Shown here: positions 9,222-25,080 of the stretch, piece by piece | Numbering within the stretch: position 1 is the stretch's first letter | How the letters are laid out: each line of letters begins with the position of its first letter | NCBI RefSeq assembly: GCF_000022905.1 | Contig: NC_012590.1 | Span: 1,488,001 to 1,552,000 of the forward strand | Origin: Corynebacterium aurimucosum ATCC 700975 | Lineage (GTDB): Bacteria; Actinomycetota; Actinomycetes; Mycobacteriales; Mycobacteriaceae | Direction of reading: 5' to 3' | DNA length: 64,000 bases | Notes under the pieces: model-generated | The model's database searches: none | What the model was told of the DNA's origin: nothing | What the model saw: the letters and a program-made list of their open reading frames with translations, nothing else | Made by a program: the position numbers and the translations under genes

Positions 9222-9258
9222 AAGAAAAGAACCGCATGGCCATAAGGACCATGCGGTT
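9222..9258 (-). terminator. Terminator downstream of argH
   Basis: Perfect 10-bp inverted repeat AACCGCATGG (9230-9239) and CCATGCGGTT (9248-9257) with an 8-nt loop. On the minus strand it is followed by CTTTTCTT. It lies 17 bp past the argH stop and closes the arginine operon. Confidence 0.85.
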
Positions 9259-9274
9259 TAAGAAGCTGGCGGGT

Positions 9275-11946
<2,672 letters not shown>

Positions 11947-11997
11947 AATAGTTTGCTCCTTTAAGACAGACAGGTGCTAAAAATTGAACTGATTTAT

Positions 11998-12026
11998 ATT
12001 ATACAGACTTACGTATAAATGTTAAA
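11998..12026 (-). promoter_or_regulatory. argG promoter with probable ArgR operator
   Basis: Minus strand: -35-like TTTAAC (12021-12026), 17-nt spacer, -10 TATAAT (11998-12003). The inverted repeat TTATAC-N8-GTATAA (11999-12018) covers the -10 and spacer. Its size and position suit an ARG box bound by ArgR, which is encoded directly upstream. The ArgR assignment is inference. Confidence 0.6.
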
Positions 12027-12507
12027 TGCCGCGGCTGGTGAGCTTTTCTGCAAGCTCACGGCCTCCTAGTCCTTCACGCGCTAGGACAAAGATGGTGTCA
12101 TCGCCTGCAATACAACCCACCACATCTGGCAGGCCCACACGATCAATGAAGGATGCTAGGTACTGGGCAGCGCCCGCGGGCGTGCGGAGCATCGCGATAT
12201 TGCCGGAGAAATCGTGGGAGACCACGAGTTCATCGAGCATGCGGCGCAGCTTCTCGCGCGGACCGTTGAGCTGGTCTTCGAATTGCTCCAACTCGCCGCC
12301 CACCACGTAGAAGGACCGGCCACCATCGCGTTTTACTTTCTTGGCGCCCAGCTCATCGAGGTCACGCGACAAGGTGGCTTGCGTGATGTCGATTCCCTCA
12401 TCGAGCAAGAGCTCGGAGAGCTGGACTTGGCTCGTGACCCGTGTGCGGTCAAGAATCTCCAAGATCTTTGCTTGGCGGGCATTGCGCGTCGTTGGGGTTG
12501 TCGTCAT
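12022..12507 (-). CDS. argR: Arginine repressor
   Basis: The 161-residue protein has the ArgR winged-helix N-terminal domain ([33 protein letters not shown], residues about 10-60) and the C-terminal arginine-binding oligomerisation domain with [11 protein letters not shown]. It is expected to repress arginine genes when arginine is plentiful. The start at 12507 ([12 protein letters not shown]) fits family length; the reading frame extends upstream into argF, but without similarity. The gene begins 4 bp after argF ends, and its last codon overlaps the argG -35 region. Confidence 0.96.
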   Translation of the reverse strand: MTTTPTTRNARQAKILEILDRTRVTSQVQLSELLLDEGIDITQATLSRDLDELGAKKVKRDGGRSFYVVGGELEQFEDQLNGPREKLRRMLDELVVSHDFSGNIAMLRTPAGAAQYLASFIDRVGLPDVVGCIAGDDTIFVLAREGLGGRELAEKLTSRGI

Positions 12508-12511
12508 TCGC

Positions 12512-14600
<2,089 letters not shown>

Positions 14601-14604
<4 letters not shown>

Positions 14605-15536
14605 TTGTTATCGTCCTTCCTGAAGACAGTACCTTCTGGGTAGTCCTCACGGTTGTAATCATTGGGCAGCACCATCGTGCCGATGCCGCCCGTAGTAAGC
14701 AGCTCCAGCAACACGGCGTGAGCGATACGCCCGTCGATGACATGGGCGGCGCTCACACCACCCTCGACGGCCATGAGGCAGGACTCCATCTTCGGAATCA
14801 TGCCCGAATCCAGGCCCGGGAGAAGAGTCTTGAGCTTGTCAACCTCAATTTTCGACACCAGGGAATCGCGGTTGGGCCAATCGGTATACAGACCCTCCAC
14901 ATTGGTGAGGATAACCAGGCGTTCGGCGCCTAGGGCTCGTGCCAATGCACCGGCTGCGATGTCCGCGTTGATGTTGTAGACCTCGCCGTCATTTCCGGGC
15001 GCGATGGTGGACACCACGGGGATGCGCCCAGCCTCGATGATGTCCATGACGGCAGAAGGTTCGACGCTGACAATGTCCCCTACCATGCCGATATCGGTGG
15101 GCTCACCGTCGACCTCAACGAGCCGCTTGCGGGCTTTAAACAACCCAGCATCCTCACCGGAAGTTCCCACGGCATAGGGCCCATGGGAGTTGATGAGGTT
15201 GACCAGACCGCGACCCACCTGGCCGAAAAGAACCATGCGGACCACGTCCATGATTTCCGGGGTGGTCACGCGGAAACCGCCCTTGAATTCTCCTTCAATG
15301 CCCAGCTTGCCCAGCATCTCATTGATCTGTGGGCCCCCGCCGTGCACCACCACGGGCTTAGCGCCCACGGTGCGAAGGAAAACCATGTCAGCGGCGAAGG
15401 CGGCCTTGAGCGAGTCATCCACCATCGCGTTGCCTCCGTACTTCACGACGACGATCTTGTCGCGGTAGTGCTGCAGCCACGGCAAGGCTTCCGCGAGCAC
15501 GGTGGCGCGGTCTACATTGCTGAGTCCCTGAATCAT
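14601..15536 (-). CDS. argB: Acetylglutamate kinase
   Basis: Phosphorylates N-acetylglutamate, the usual arginine-feedback-regulated step. The 311-residue amino-acid-kinase-fold protein has KYGGNAM (Lys32), the HGGGPQIN loop and a [12 protein letters not shown] nucleotide-site block. The extended N-terminus (about 25 residues before KYGGNAM) contains a helix typical of arginine-sensitive, hexameric enzymes. It lies 18 bp after argJ. Confidence 0.97.
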
Positions 15537-15554
15537 CTTTCCTCCCTACTTCTC

Positions 15555-16712
15555 TTAGGAGCTGTACGCGGAGTTGATTTCCACGTAGTCGTGGGACAAG
15601 TCGGTGGTACGCACAAAGGCAGTACCGCTTCCTCCGGTTCCGAGGTCCACGCGCACGTCAATGTCGGCGCCAGAAAGGTCGACATCGCGCGCGCCGGGCG
15701 CACCGGTGGACTTAACACACACGGCCTGGTCGTTGAAGAACACGGAAATATTCTCCGGGTCCATATCGGCATCCGCCATGCCCACTGCGGCGAGCACGCG
15801 GCCCCAGTTGGGATCCGAGCCGAACATCGCGCACTTGAAGAGGTTGTCGCGCCCCAACGTCCGCGCAGCGTTCAGCGCCTGCTCATCGGTGCTTGTTCCC
15901 TCCACGGTGATCTTTACGCGCTTGGTCACGCCTTCCGCGTCTGCCTGGAGCTGATCCGCGATATCGGAGCACACCTCTAGGACCGCTGCATCCAACTCCT
16001 CCTGGCTCGGTTCTACACCGGAGGCACCAGAGGACAGGATGATGACGGTGTCGTTCGTTGACGTCGAACCGTCCACATCGAGCGTGTTGAAGGTCTGATC
16101 ACTGGCTGCCTGCAGGGCGGAGTGCAATGCTTGCGGGGAGGCCACAGCATCCGTGGTCACGCATACCAGCATGGTGGCCAGCGAGGGAGCCATCATACCC
16201 ACGCCCTTGCCCATCGCGCCCATGCTCCAGCCGTCGGACTCGACTACTGCTTCCTTGGTTACTGTATCGGTGGTCATGATGGCCTCTGCCGCGGCCTGAC
16301 CGTGAGCCTTATCCGCACCCAAGTCCCCGGCAACCACCCCGATGCCTGCTAGGGCCTGTTCCATGGGCAGTGGTTCTCCGATGAGGCCCGTCGAGCACGC
16401 AGCAATGTTGCCTACAGGAATACCCGTGTGCTCGGAAACAGCGGCAACCATCGCCGCGGCGTCCTTGTCCCCCTGCTCGCCGTTGCAGGCATTAGCGTTG
16501 CCGGAGTTATAAATAACTGCTTGGAGTGTGCCATCGGCTACTGCTTCGCGGGAAAGCTTCACGGGTGCGGCCACCACGCGGTTGCGGGTGAAGACCGCAG
16601 CGGCGTCGAAATTCGGCCCCTGGTTAACCACGAGTGCCATATCAGGCTTTCCCGAGGGCTTAATCCCAGCCCTCGTGGCCGCTGCCAGGAAACCTGCGGG
16701 TGCGGTGATCAT
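15555..16712 (-). CDS. argJ: Glutamate N-acetyltransferase / ornithine acetyltransferase
   Basis: Bifunctional ArgJ recycles the acetyl group from acetylornithine to glutamate. The 385-residue precursor has the self-cleavage motif ATML with the nucleophilic Thr180, which becomes the first residue of the beta chain. The [11 protein letters not shown] block is also conserved. It follows argC after an 83-bp gap. No argE or classical argA is in the window, which fits the cyclic pathway. Confidence 0.97.
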   Translation of the reverse strand: MITAPAGFLAAATRAGIKPSGKPDMALVVNQGPNFDAAAVFTRNRVVAAPVKLSREAVADGTLQAVIYNSGNANACNGEQGDKDAAAMVAAVSEHTGIPVGNIAACSTGLIGEPLPMEQALAGIGVVAGDLGADKAHGQAAAEAIMTTDTVTKEAVVESDGWSMGAMGKGVGMMAPSLATMLVCVTTDAVASPQALHSALQAASDQTFNTLDVDGSTSTNDTVIILSSGASGVEPSQEELDAAVLEVCSDIADQLQADAEGVTKRVKITVEGTSTDEQALNAARTLGRDNLFKCAMFGSDPNWGRVLAAVGMADADMDPENISVFFNDQAVCVKSTGAPGARDVDLSGADIDVRVDLGTGGSGTAFVRTTDLSHDYVEINSAYSS

Positions 16713-16795
16713 TTTTATTCTCTCCTTGTCTTAGCAGAACGGAAGTCCTCATGGAATTGCATAGCGCGGGGAACGCGCGCGAGTATTACGAGTGC

Positions 16796-17839
16796 TTAAG
16801 GTGCGACGGCCGCTTGCGGCAGACCCGAGGTTTCCTCCCAGCCCAAGGTCAGGTTCATACACTGAACAGCTGCACCGGCGGTGCCCTTGCACAGGTTGTC
16901 TAGGGCCGCGGTTATCACCAGACGCTGAGTGCGCTCGTCCACGTGCGCCTGGATGTGGACCATGTTGGTGCCCACGACGTTCTGTGTTTCTGGCTGCTGA
17001 TCTTCCGGCAGAACCAGGCAGAACGGCTCTTCCGCATAGAAATCGCGGAAGGCTTGAGCAACGCTGTGCTTGTCGACGTCCCCCTTCAACGGCGCCGTAA
17101 TCGTCGCCAGGATGCCACGCGGCAAAGGCGCGAGCACCGGGGTAAAACTCACCGAAACCGAATCCTGGGTAAAGGGCTGTAAGTTCTGCAGGACTTCCGG
17201 AGTATGTCGGTGGGTACCGCCCGGCTTATAAGCCTTGAGATTGCCCATTGTCTCCGCGCCCAGCTGGGCCACGGAGGCCTTCTTTCCCGCTCCGGAAACA
17301 CCGGTAATCGCGATGACAGACAGGTCCGGTTCAATCAGCCCTTTCGCCACAGCAGGCAGAGCGCCGAGAGTAATCGTGGTGGGGAAACACCCAGGGACGG
17401 CCACACGGTTGCTGCCTTTAAGCTTGTCCCGGTTGCCGGGAACTTCAGGAATTCCATAAGGCCACGAACCGGCATACTCCCCGCCATAGAATGCATCCCA
17501 ATCTTCCTTGCTGCGGAGGCGGAAATCGGCGGCGCAATCAATGACAGTGACGGACTCCCCCAGCTGACGGCCAATGTCTGCGGAATGCCCATGCGGCAAA
17601 CCGAGGAAAACGATGTCATGGCCCGCTAAAACTTCCGGAGTGGTGTCCTCGATGACGCGATCTGCCAACTGCGGCAGGTGCGGCATGAGTTCGGAGACTC
17701 GCTGACCAGCATTAGAGTGCCCCGTCAGCGCGCCGATGCGCAGGTCACCTGAAAGGTACGCTGGGTGCGACAGCAAGAGACGCAGAATTTCGCTTCCTGC
17801 ATAACCCGTGGCTCCGGCGATAGCTACTGAAATAGTCAT
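16796..17839 (-). CDS. argC: N-acetyl-gamma-glutamyl-phosphate reductase
   Basis: Reduces acetylglutamyl phosphate to the semialdehyde with NADPH. The 347-residue protein begins with a Rossmann loop ([10 protein letters not shown]) and has the catalytic cysteine in PGCFPTT (Cys151). It is the first gene of the arginine run. A -10-like TACTGT lies only 6 nt before the ATG, so the mRNA may be leaderless. Confidence 0.97.
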   Translation of the reverse strand: MTISVAIAGATGYAGSEILRLLLSHPAYLSGDLRIGALTGHSNAGQRVSELMPHLPQLADRVIEDTTPEVLAGHDIVFLGLPHGHSADIGRQLGESVTVIDCAADFRLRSKEDWDAFYGGEYAGSWPYGIPEVPGNRDKLKGSNRVAVPGCFPTTITLGALPAVAKGLIEPDLSVIAITGVSGAGKKASVAQLGAETMGNLKAYKPGGTHRHTPEVLQNLQPFTQDSVSVSFTPVLAPLPRGILATITAPLKGDVDKHSVAQAFRDFYAEEPFCLVLPEDQQPETQNVVGTNMVHIQAHVDERTQRLVITAALDNLCKGTAGAAVQCMNLTLGWEETSGLPQAAVAP

Positions 17840-17868
17840 GCAGCCACAGTAGCAAATAATGCAGTCCG
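17840..17868 (-). promoter_or_regulatory. argC promoter region with possible ArgR half-sites
   Basis: Minus strand -10-like TACTGT (17846-17851), 6 nt from the argC ATG, and next to it TGCATTATTTGCT (17851-17863), an imperfect dyad that may be an ARG box. No clear -35 is seen. Both assignments are tentative. Confidence 0.35.
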
Positions 17869-17984
17869 CCGTATGTTATTCAACCAAATTGGGAGAACTT
17901 TTCTTCATTCCACAGAGAACAAGGCCCCGATCTCCGCAGTGTGCTGCGAAAATCCGAGCCTTGCAGTAGGGATAGGAGCGAAAC

Positions 17985-18437
17985 CTACATGACGCGGGAT
18001 GAGACCTGTCCGAGTCCTTCGGCGCCTGACACAGCCTTCTTTCCTGCGTAGCCAAGGTAGCCCTGTGGACCAACGAAGTGGATACCGCCTTGGGCATCCG
18101 CGATGGCGGTGACCTCGTTGAACTGGTGAACTTGGCCGGGCTGCAGGCGCTTAAAGCTGGAAGGCGTAAGCCCCTGGTTGAAACAATCAGCCTTGGAGCG
18201 GCCCGCGTGATAGAAGAAGCGTGGAGCCAGCTGCCCCGGTGGGTTGCATTCCGGGCTAGTGGCGCGAGCGCCATTCGACAAGCGGGCGACGTAAGTACCA
18301 TCAATATTCGCTGCCTCGCAGTTGACGGTGCCATCAGCATTGGAGAAACCCTGGGACAGGTCTGCGGAGGCATGTGGGGCGATGGTCAGTGTGCCGACGA
18401 CCGCGGCGGTAGCTGTAAGACGAGAAATCAAACGCAT
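17985..18437 (-). CDS. Secreted protein of unknown function
   Basis: A 150-residue product with a clear Sec signal peptide (MRLISRLTATAAVVG... ending APHASA, cleavage near residue 25). The mature part has three cysteines (CEA, ECN, DCF) and is rich in Gly and Asn. I do not recognise a family. It stands alone between argC and pheT, with its own upstream region, and is probably exported to the cell wall or medium. Confidence 0.7.
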   Translation of the reverse strand: MRLISRLTATAAVVGTLTIAPHASADLSQGFSNADGTVNCEAANIDGTYVARLSNGARATSPECNPPGQLAPRFFYHAGRSKADCFNQGLTPSSFKRLQPGQVHQFNEVTAIADAQGGIHFVGPQGYLGYAGKKAVSGAEGLGQVSSRVM

Positions 18438-18554
18438 GGTGTGAACAATCCTTTCGGTGTGGAAACGCTGCCCCCTTGAGGTTATGAATCAAGCCACACT
18501 ACATCCAGTGCTAGGGGATCTGTCCCCACCCCTTCACTCCTTGCGGCATAAGAA

Positions 18555-18585
18555 AACCCGGTTCACATGGTGTGTGAGCCGGGTT
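18555..18585 (-). terminator. Terminator of pheT
   Basis: Inverted repeat AACCCGGTTCA (18555-18565) and TGAGCCGGGTT (18575-18585), one mismatch, followed on the minus strand by TTTCTT. Located 25 bp past the pheT stop. Confidence 0.8.
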
Positions 18586-18610
18586 AAGGAACCGAAGGCA
18601 CGAGTGAACG

Positions 18611-21124
18611 CTAAGCGCGCATCTCCGCACCAAGACGCTGCTTGGCTAAGTCTGCGGCAGCGAGTCGGTGCTCGTTAGCTTTTTCATCGGTCAGCGTGCG
18701 GTCATCCGCGCGGAACAAGAGCTGGAAGGCAAGGGACTTCTTGCCTTCACCGAGCTGCTCACCACGGAAGACATCGAAAAGCTCCACGGATTCCAAGAGC
18801 TCGCCGGCGCCTTCCTCAACCACTCGGCGCACTGCCTCTGCCGGGGTATCCTCATCCACCACCAGCGCGATGTCCTGGTGCAGGGCCGGGAAGGAGGAGA
18901 GGATCGGTGCTGGGAACTTCTCATCCAACGGCAGTGCGGTGACATCGAGCTCCATGGCGCATGTGCGGGCTGGAAGCTCGAGAGCCTCCAGTACTTGCGG
19001 ATGCAGCTCGCCGGCATAGCCCACGACGGTCTCCTCGTCTGCGGTGAGGACCAAGGCGGCACAGCGGCCCGGATGCCACGGGAGCTGCTCGGCCGCCTTG
19101 ACAGTGATGTCAACACCAGCAGCGCGGGCAACCTGGCGCGCGGACTCAATGGCATCTGCGTAGCTATAAGCACGACCGGAGCCCCACGGACCCTCGTGCT
19201 CAATGTTGCCGGTAGCGACCGTGGCCACGTGCAGCGGCTGTAGCGGCAGCGACTCCACAAGCTCAGTCACCACTGAATCCTCCGGGCGCGACTCCACCGA
19301 AGGCATCGGAGACGCATCGGCGCGCTTGAATGCCACCTGCTGGAGACCGAAGAGGGCGAGGTCACTTCGACCACGAGCCACGTTGCGGGCGATGGCTTCA
19401 AGGAGATTCGGAAGCAACGTCGTGGACAGAACGGACTTATCCGATTCGAGAGGATTCTGCACGGCAACAGTGCGGCGGCGCGGGTCTTCTTTATTCAGAC
19501 CCCAAGTGTCGAAGGTGTCGTTAGCGATGAACGGCGATGGCAAAACCTCGGCGTAGCCTGCATAGGCCAAGGCGTGTCCGATTGCACGGCGGCGCTTCTG
19601 CGCCGGAGTAAGGCCGCGCCCTCCCACCGGGGTAGGCAGAATGGTCGGAATATCCTCGAGCCCCTCCAGGCGCAGGATCTCCTCGATGAGATCCACATCC
19701 ATTTCGATGTCGGTGCGCCAGGACGCGGGGACGACGGAAAGCTCTTCTTCGCCAGAGACCTCGCAGCCCACCTCAGTAAGGCGCTTCACCACGGTCTCGC
19801 GGGAGTACCCAACGCCGGCGTATTCGCTTGGCTTGGCGGCGCGCAGTGTGATGGGCTCGCGCTTGGCGACGTCCCCGACGAGCGTCCGGCCCTCCTCAAT
19901 GGTGCCGCCGGCGATCTGCTGGAGCAGTGCACACGCAACATCGAGAGCAACCTCCACGATGGCTGGGTCGACGCCACGCTCGAAACGGCGGGAGGCTTCC
20001 GAGGACAGCTTGTGGCGGCGCGACGTCCGAGCCACGGTAATCGGATCCCAAATGGCCGATTCGAAGTACACGTCAGTGGTCATCTCGGAGATCTCAGAGG
20101 TCGTGCCGCCCATGACACCAGCCAGTGACTGAATTCCATTGTCATCGCAGATGACCACGTCACCCGTCGAAAGCTCACGCTTGACATGGTCGAGAGTCTC
20201 AAACATCTCCCCCTCGCTAGCGTTGCGCACCACGAGATCACCGCTCACGACGTTGGCGTCGAAGGCGTGCATCGGTGCACCGAGGAGCAGCATGACGTAG
20301 TTGGTGACGTCGGTCGCCAGATTGACGCTGCGCTGACCGGAGAGCATGAGCTCGCGCTCCATCCAGAAAGGGGTGCGGGCAGCAGGATCAATGCCGCTAA
20401 CCTTGCGCAGACCAAAGCGCTGGGCCTTGGTTTCTTCGCGCAGATCGACGGCGATCAGCTCGCCCTTCGGCCCCGGCACAGCGGACGTATCAATACCGGC
20501 AACGCTCGGATCCTGCGCCACGTCGGGGAAGGCCACGTCAAAGGCGGAGGCAATCTCGCGCGTCAGACCACGCGCCGACAAGGCATAGCCGCGGTCTGGG
20601 GTGATGTTGACGTCGAAAACCGTATCGGACAGGCCAATGATGGGGCGAGCGTCTTCACCGATCTTGTCGGCGACTTCCTCTCCCAGAACGATGATGCCAT
20701 CGGCCTTCGGGCCAAAGCCCAACTCAGCTGCGGAGCACATCATGCCGTTGGAGATGTGATCATAGGTCTCACGGGCAGCAATCTTGAATCCACCTGGCAG
20801 CTCAGCGCCCGGAAGGGAAACCACGACATAGTCATTGAGACGGAAGTTACGAGCACCGCAGATGATGCCCTGCAGCTTGCCGGTGCCGTTGGCCTGGCCA
20901 ACATTCACCTGGCAGTAGCGGATTGGCTTCTTAAACTGAGTGAGTTCTTCAATCTCCACGACCTGGCCAATAACCAGCGGCCCCGTGGTCTCCGGAAGAG
21001 CCTCATAGCCCTCGGTCTCGAAGCCAACGCGGACAAAACCGGAGTCTAGCTCTTCGGCGGATACGTTCCAGCCAGAGTTTGCGGTGCCAAGGAGGCGGGT
21101 AACCCAGTCTTGGGAAATAAGCAT
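18611..21124 (-). CDS. pheT: Phenylalanine--tRNA ligase beta subunit
   Basis: Large subunit of the alpha2-beta2 PheRS. The 837-residue protein shows the N-terminal tRNA-binding EMAP-like domain (about 40-150, with CGARNF), the B3/B4 editing region, B5 DNA-binding-like domains and the C-terminal ferredoxin-fold anticodon-binding domain (FPALHQDIALVVD onwards). It follows pheS by 29 bp in the usual order. Confidence 0.97.
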   Translation of the reverse strand: MLISQDWVTRLLGTANSGWNVSAEELDSGFVRVGFETEGYEALPETTGPLVIGQVVEIEELTQFKKPIRYCQVNVGQANGTGKLQGIICGARNFRLNDYVVVSLPGAELPGGFKIAARETYDHISNGMMCSAAELGFGPKADGIIVLGEEVADKIGEDARPIIGLSDTVFDVNITPDRGYALSARGLTREIASAFDVAFPDVAQDPSVAGIDTSAVPGPKGELIAVDLREETKAQRFGLRKVSGIDPAARTPFWMERELMLSGQRSVNLATDVTNYVMLLLGAPMHAFDANVVSGDLVVRNASEGEMFETLDHVKRELSTGDVVICDDNGIQSLAGVMGGTTSEISEMTTDVYFESAIWDPITVARTSRRHKLSSEASRRFERGVDPAIVEVALDVACALLQQIAGGTIEEGRTLVGDVAKREPITLRAAKPSEYAGVGYSRETVVKRLTEVGCEVSGEEELSVVPASWRTDIEMDVDLIEEILRLEGLEDIPTILPTPVGGRGLTPAQKRRRAIGHALAYAGYAEVLPSPFIANDTFDTWGLNKEDPRRRTVAVQNPLESDKSVLSTTLLPNLLEAIARNVARGRSDLALFGLQQVAFKRADASPMPSVESRPEDSVVTELVESLPLQPLHVATVATGNIEHEGPWGSGRAYSYADAIESARQVARAAGVDITVKAAEQLPWHPGRCAALVLTADEETVVGYAGELHPQVLEALELPARTCAMELDVTALPLDEKFPAPILSSFPALHQDIALVVDEDTPAEAVRRVVEEGAGELLESVELFDVFRGEQLGEGKKSLAFQLLFRADDRTLTDEKANEHRLAAADLAKQRLGAEMRA

Positions 21125-21153
21125 TGTTTTCTTTCTATCCTTTCTCTGGGTTC

Positions 21154-22209
<1,056 letters not shown>

Positions 22210-22302
22210 TTACCTTCTTCTCGCACAAAAACTAACGCGAGCTATCTTACCGTGCTCCCCGACTTCTGTGGCCACCAGCCCCAGCCCCAGCCCCAGGAAA
22301 GA

Positions 22303-23103
22303 TTAGCGGTTCTGTTGCTTGACAGATTCGTACAGGCAGATGCTAGCAGCCGTGGCAAGGTTCAGTGACTCTGCACGGCCCAAAATCGGAATGCGCACGC
22401 GCATATCAGCTTCATCCAACAACTCCCCTAGCCCATGAGCTTCGTTGCCAAACAGCCATGCGGTGGGCTGGGAAAGATCGGCTTCAGCCAGATCTACTTC
22501 ACCATCGGCAGCTGTTGCCAGCACCTGCATGCCGGAGGACCGCAACTTACCCAAGACATCTTTAATATTGGGATCACGCGCCACGGGAATATGGAAGAGT
22601 GAGCCTGCTGATGCGCGCGCGACTTTACAGCCCAATGGGTCGACCGTCTCGCCCGCGAAGATGACACCATCGGCGCCCATAGCATCCGAAGTCCTGATCA
22701 AGGTACCTGCATTGCCCGGCTCGGAAGTAAGCACTGGGACTGAGACCAAACGCGGCTTGCCCGCCAAGATTTTGCCTGCAGTCCACAGGACAGGACGGCA
22801 CACAGCAAAGAGGCCTGTGCTCGTCGCCGTATCGGAGAGATGCTTGGCTGCCTTGTCGGTGATGGGATGAACATAGACGTCCATATAACCGCAGGTTTGC
22901 ACGATGTGCGCAAAGCGTTCGGCGGCCTTTTCCGTCACGAAAACATCCGTGGCCGAGCCTGTCGACACCGCTGCATCGACAGCATTCTCACCTTCAATAA
23001 GGAAACGCTCTGCCTTCCGGCGGCTAGCGGCGCGATGCAATTTGGCGGCATTGATTATTCGCGGCGTGCGCTCCGTGAAGGCATTCTCAAAGTCCAGTTT
23101 CAT
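22303..23103 (-). CDS. TrmH/SpoU-family RNA methyltransferase
   Basis: A 266-residue SPOUT methyltransferase that 2'-O-methylates rRNA or tRNA. It has an N-terminal L30e-like substrate domain (RKAERFLIEGENAVDAAV) and the knotted SAM-binding part with EPGNAGTLIRTSDA, WLFGNEAHG and RIPILGRAESLNLATAA. The start at 23103 (MKLDFENAF) matches relatives; the frame extends 57 bp upstream without similarity. The exact target nucleotide is not deducible. It often precedes pheST in actinobacteria, as here. Confidence 0.92.
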   Translation of the reverse strand: MKLDFENAFTERTPRIINAAKLHRAASRRKAERFLIEGENAVDAAVSTGSATDVFVTEKAAERFAHIVQTCGYMDVYVHPITDKAAKHLSDTATSTGLFAVCRPVLWTAGKILAGKPRLVSVPVLTSEPGNAGTLIRTSDAMGADGVIFAGETVDPLGCKVARASAGSLFHIPVARDPNIKDVLGKLRSSGMQVLATAADGEVDLAEADLSQPTAWLFGNEAHGLGELLDEADMRVRIPILGRAESLNLATAASICLYESVKQQNR

Positions 23104-23168
23104 GGCCTCTACCCTACCGAGGCCGCCGACGTGCTCGCCGATCGCGTGGGTGCACCACAATGCAGCAA

Positions 23169-23202
23169 GCCCACCGCTTCCTAGCCGTAGGAGGCGGTGG
23201 GC
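23169..23202 (-). terminator. Hairpin downstream of the TM2 gene
   Basis: Fifteen-bp stem (23169-23183 with 23188-23202, one mismatch) and a 4-nt loop, 21 bp past the TM2-protein stop. There is no long T-run, so termination is likely but not certain. Confidence 0.6.
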
Positions 23203-23222
23203 CGCAAGAGTGTTGCTAAAGA

Positions 23223-23675
23223 CTACTTCTTCAACGGGATGCCATTGGAGTCACGGTCATAACCGCCTGCACCGGCGATGATCATGATGAACTCAATAAT
23301 CACCCAGATCCAGAGGATACCCGCCGAAATAGCACCAATACCCAGCCACGACGTCAAGATGCTAAAGACACAGAGGGATAGCTGGCCGATGGCGCGTCCT
23401 GTGCGACCAATGTAGAAGTTGTGAGCGCCAAACCCGCCAAGGAAGAATGCAAGGAGCAACGCTGCCAGCCAGGACTTCTGCGGTGCGTTGACCGGGGCCT
23501 GCTGGGAGTAGTACTGGCCCTGCCCTTGGTACCCGCCCTGCTGAGCCGGCAGGTTCTGGCCGTAGTTGCCGCCCTGGTACTGGTTTCCGTTGGAGTCGAA
23601 CGGATTGGAGTACTGAGGGTTATTGCCCGAAGCATTCGGGTTGTTCTGCTGGAAACCGCCGTTGGGGTTCGTCAT
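23223..23675 (-). CDS. TM2 domain-containing membrane protein
   Basis: A 150-residue protein with a Gln/Asn/Gly/Tyr-rich N-terminal half (NPNGGFQQNNPN..., about 1-65) and a C-terminal TM2 domain: AALLLAFFLGGFGAHNFYIGR, then a second helix (GILWIWVIIEFIMII). TM2 proteins are small membrane proteins of unclear role. The low-complexity N-terminus is probably disordered and cytoplasmic. Monocistronic between two hairpins. Confidence 0.88.
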   Translation of the reverse strand: MTNPNGGFQQNNPNASGNNPQYSNPFDSNGNQYQGGNYGQNLPAQQGGYQGQGQYYSQQAPVNAPQKSWLAALLLAFFLGGFGAHNFYIGRTGRAIGQLSLCVFSILTSWLGIGAISAGILWIWVIIEFIMIIAGAGGYDRDSNGIPLKK

Positions 23676-23830
23676 GAGAAAGACTCCTTTTAAAGCCTGT
23701 AAGTACAGGAAGAGAACGTGGGAACTTGCTTAAGGTAACACAAAGCACACACCATGTCCCCTTTTTCCTCACCCCACTGGGGTCTATTCCCCATTTGATG
23801 CAGTACCCATAATTGAAGCTTGGAACGCCA

Positions 23831-23867
23831 AAAGCCCACCCCTTCCTTGAAATGGAAAGCAGTGGGC
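23831..23867 (-). terminator. Terminator of the infC-rpmI-rplT operon
   Basis: Stem GCCCAC (23834-23839) with GTGGGC (23862-23867), extended by an inner CTTCC/GGAAAG pairing. On the minus strand it ends in TTTT. It lies 20 bp past the rplT stop. Confidence 0.8.
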
Positions 23868-23887
23868 GTGGACAGGCTAGTGAAAGC

Positions 23888-24271
23888 TTAAGCAGCCTTC
23901 GGAGCGTTAACGTCCTCCGGCAGTGCAGCCTTGGCGGCCTCGCACAGTGCGGAGAAAGCCTCGAAGTCATTAACAGCAAGCTCAGCCAGGATCTTGCGGT
24001 CAACCTCGATCTCAGCCAGACGCAGGCCGTGGATGAGGCGGTTGTAGGTGATGTCGTTCATACGAGCAGCAGCGTTGATGCGCTGGATCCACAGCTTGCG
24101 GAACTCAGACTTACGGGCGCGACGGTCGCGGTAAGCGTAAGTCATGGAGTGCAGCCACTGCTCCTTGGCCTTGCGGTAGAGGCGGGAGCGCTGGCCGCGG
24201 TAGCCCTTAGCGGACTTCAGGATCGCGCGACGCTTCTTCTTGGCGTTAACTGAGCGCTTTACTCGTGCCAC
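23888..24271 (-). CDS. rplT: 50S ribosomal protein L20
   Basis: A 127-residue bL20 ([19 protein letters not shown]), needed early in large-subunit assembly. Very basic N-terminal helix and the conserved [16 protein letters not shown] and [14 protein letters not shown] blocks. In many bacteria L20 represses its own operon through the leader RNA. Third gene after infC and rpmI. Confidence 0.98.
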   Translation of the reverse strand: MARVKRSVNAKKKRRAILKSAKGYRGQRSRLYRKAKEQWLHSMTYAYRDRRARKSEFRKLWIQRINAAARMNDITYNRLIHGLRLAEIEVDRKILAELAVNDFEAFSALCEAAKAALPEDVNAPKAA

Positions 24272-24327
24272 AGTAATACTTCCTTATCTTGATTGTGGTG
24301 TGTGGAAATGGAGTGTTTCGGCGCTGA

Positions 24328-24522
24328 CTATGCGCGGCCGAGAAGGCGCTTGACGCGCTTGGTGTCTGCCTTGGCAACGTCCTCGGTGCCCTTCAGGCGA
24401 CGGGTGCGCTTGGAAGGCTTGCCCTCCAGGAGGTGGCGGCGGTTAGCCTGCTCGCGACGCAGCTTGCCGGAGCCGGTCACCTTGATGCGCTTGGCGGTGC
24501 CCTTGTGAGTCTTCTGCTTCAT
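24328..24522 (-). CDS. rpmI: 50S ribosomal protein L35
   Basis: A 64-residue bL35 ([19 protein letters not shown]), basic, full family length, with the [14 protein letters not shown] and [16 protein letters not shown] blocks. Located 36 bp after infC and 56 bp before rplT. Confidence 0.98.
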   Translation of the reverse strand: MKQKTHKGTAKRIKVTGSGKLRREQANRRHLLEGKPSKRTRRLKGTEDVAKADTKRVKRLLGRA

Positions 24523-24558
24523 GAGAATTAAATCCTTAAATCCTAAGTGGAGCGTGGT

Positions 24559-25080
24559 CTACTTCTTGCCTTTGCGGACGGGCCCAAGAACCATGGTCAT
24601 GTTGCGACCATCCTGCTTGGGGCGCGACTCCACGACGCCAACCTCTGCGACGTCATCAGCCAAACGCTCCAGCAGACGGAAACCGAGCTCCGGACGCGAC
24701 TGCTCGCGACCACGGAACATGATGGTTACCTTTACCTTGGAGCCCTTCTCCAGGAAGCGCACCACGTTGCCCTTTTTGGTCTCGTAATCGTGATCATCAA
24801 TCTTCGGACGGAACTTCTGTTCCTTCACCACGGTTTGCTGCTGATTCTTACGGGACTCGCGGGCCTTCTGGGCCTGCTCGTACTTAAACTTGCCGTAATC
24901 CATGATCTTGGCTACGGGCGGCTTCGCGTTCGGGGCAACCTCGACCAGGTCAAGGTCTGCTTCGTACGCGAGCTTGCGAGCATCGTCCGTGCGGACAATG
25001 CCCACCTGTTCACCACCGGGGCCAACAAGACGGACCTCGGGTACTCGGATGCGCTCATTAATGCGAGCTTCAGCGCTGAT
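24559..25080 (-). CDS. infC: Translation initiation factor IF-3, probable ATC start
   Basis: IF-3 keeps 30S subunits free and checks start-codon pairing. The family N-terminus ([20 protein letters not shown]) begins at an ATC codon at 25080-25078 with GAGGAG seven bases upstream. No ATG, GTG or TTG exists at that place; the first GTG in frame (25005) would lose 25 conserved residues. infC is known for non-standard starts (ATT in E. coli), used for autoregulation. The product of 173 residues has the IF3_N and IF3_C domains (ending KGKK). A hairpin leader lies upstream. Confidence 0.92.
   Translation of the reverse strand: MSAEARINERIRVPEVRLVGPGGEQVGIVRTDDARKLAYEADLDLVEVAPNAKPPVAKIMDYGKFKYEQAQKARESRKNQQQTVVKEQKFRPKIDDHDYETKKGNVVRFLEKGSKVKVTIMFRGREQSRPELGFRLLERLADDVAEVGVVESRPKQDGRNMTMVLGPVRKGKK

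Noticed and set aside
22270..22298. Short hexanucleotide repeat (CCAGCC-type, about 3.5 units) between pheS and the methyltransferase gene
   Set aside because: Too short and few for a CRISPR or a functional array; a simple slippage tract outside coding sequence.
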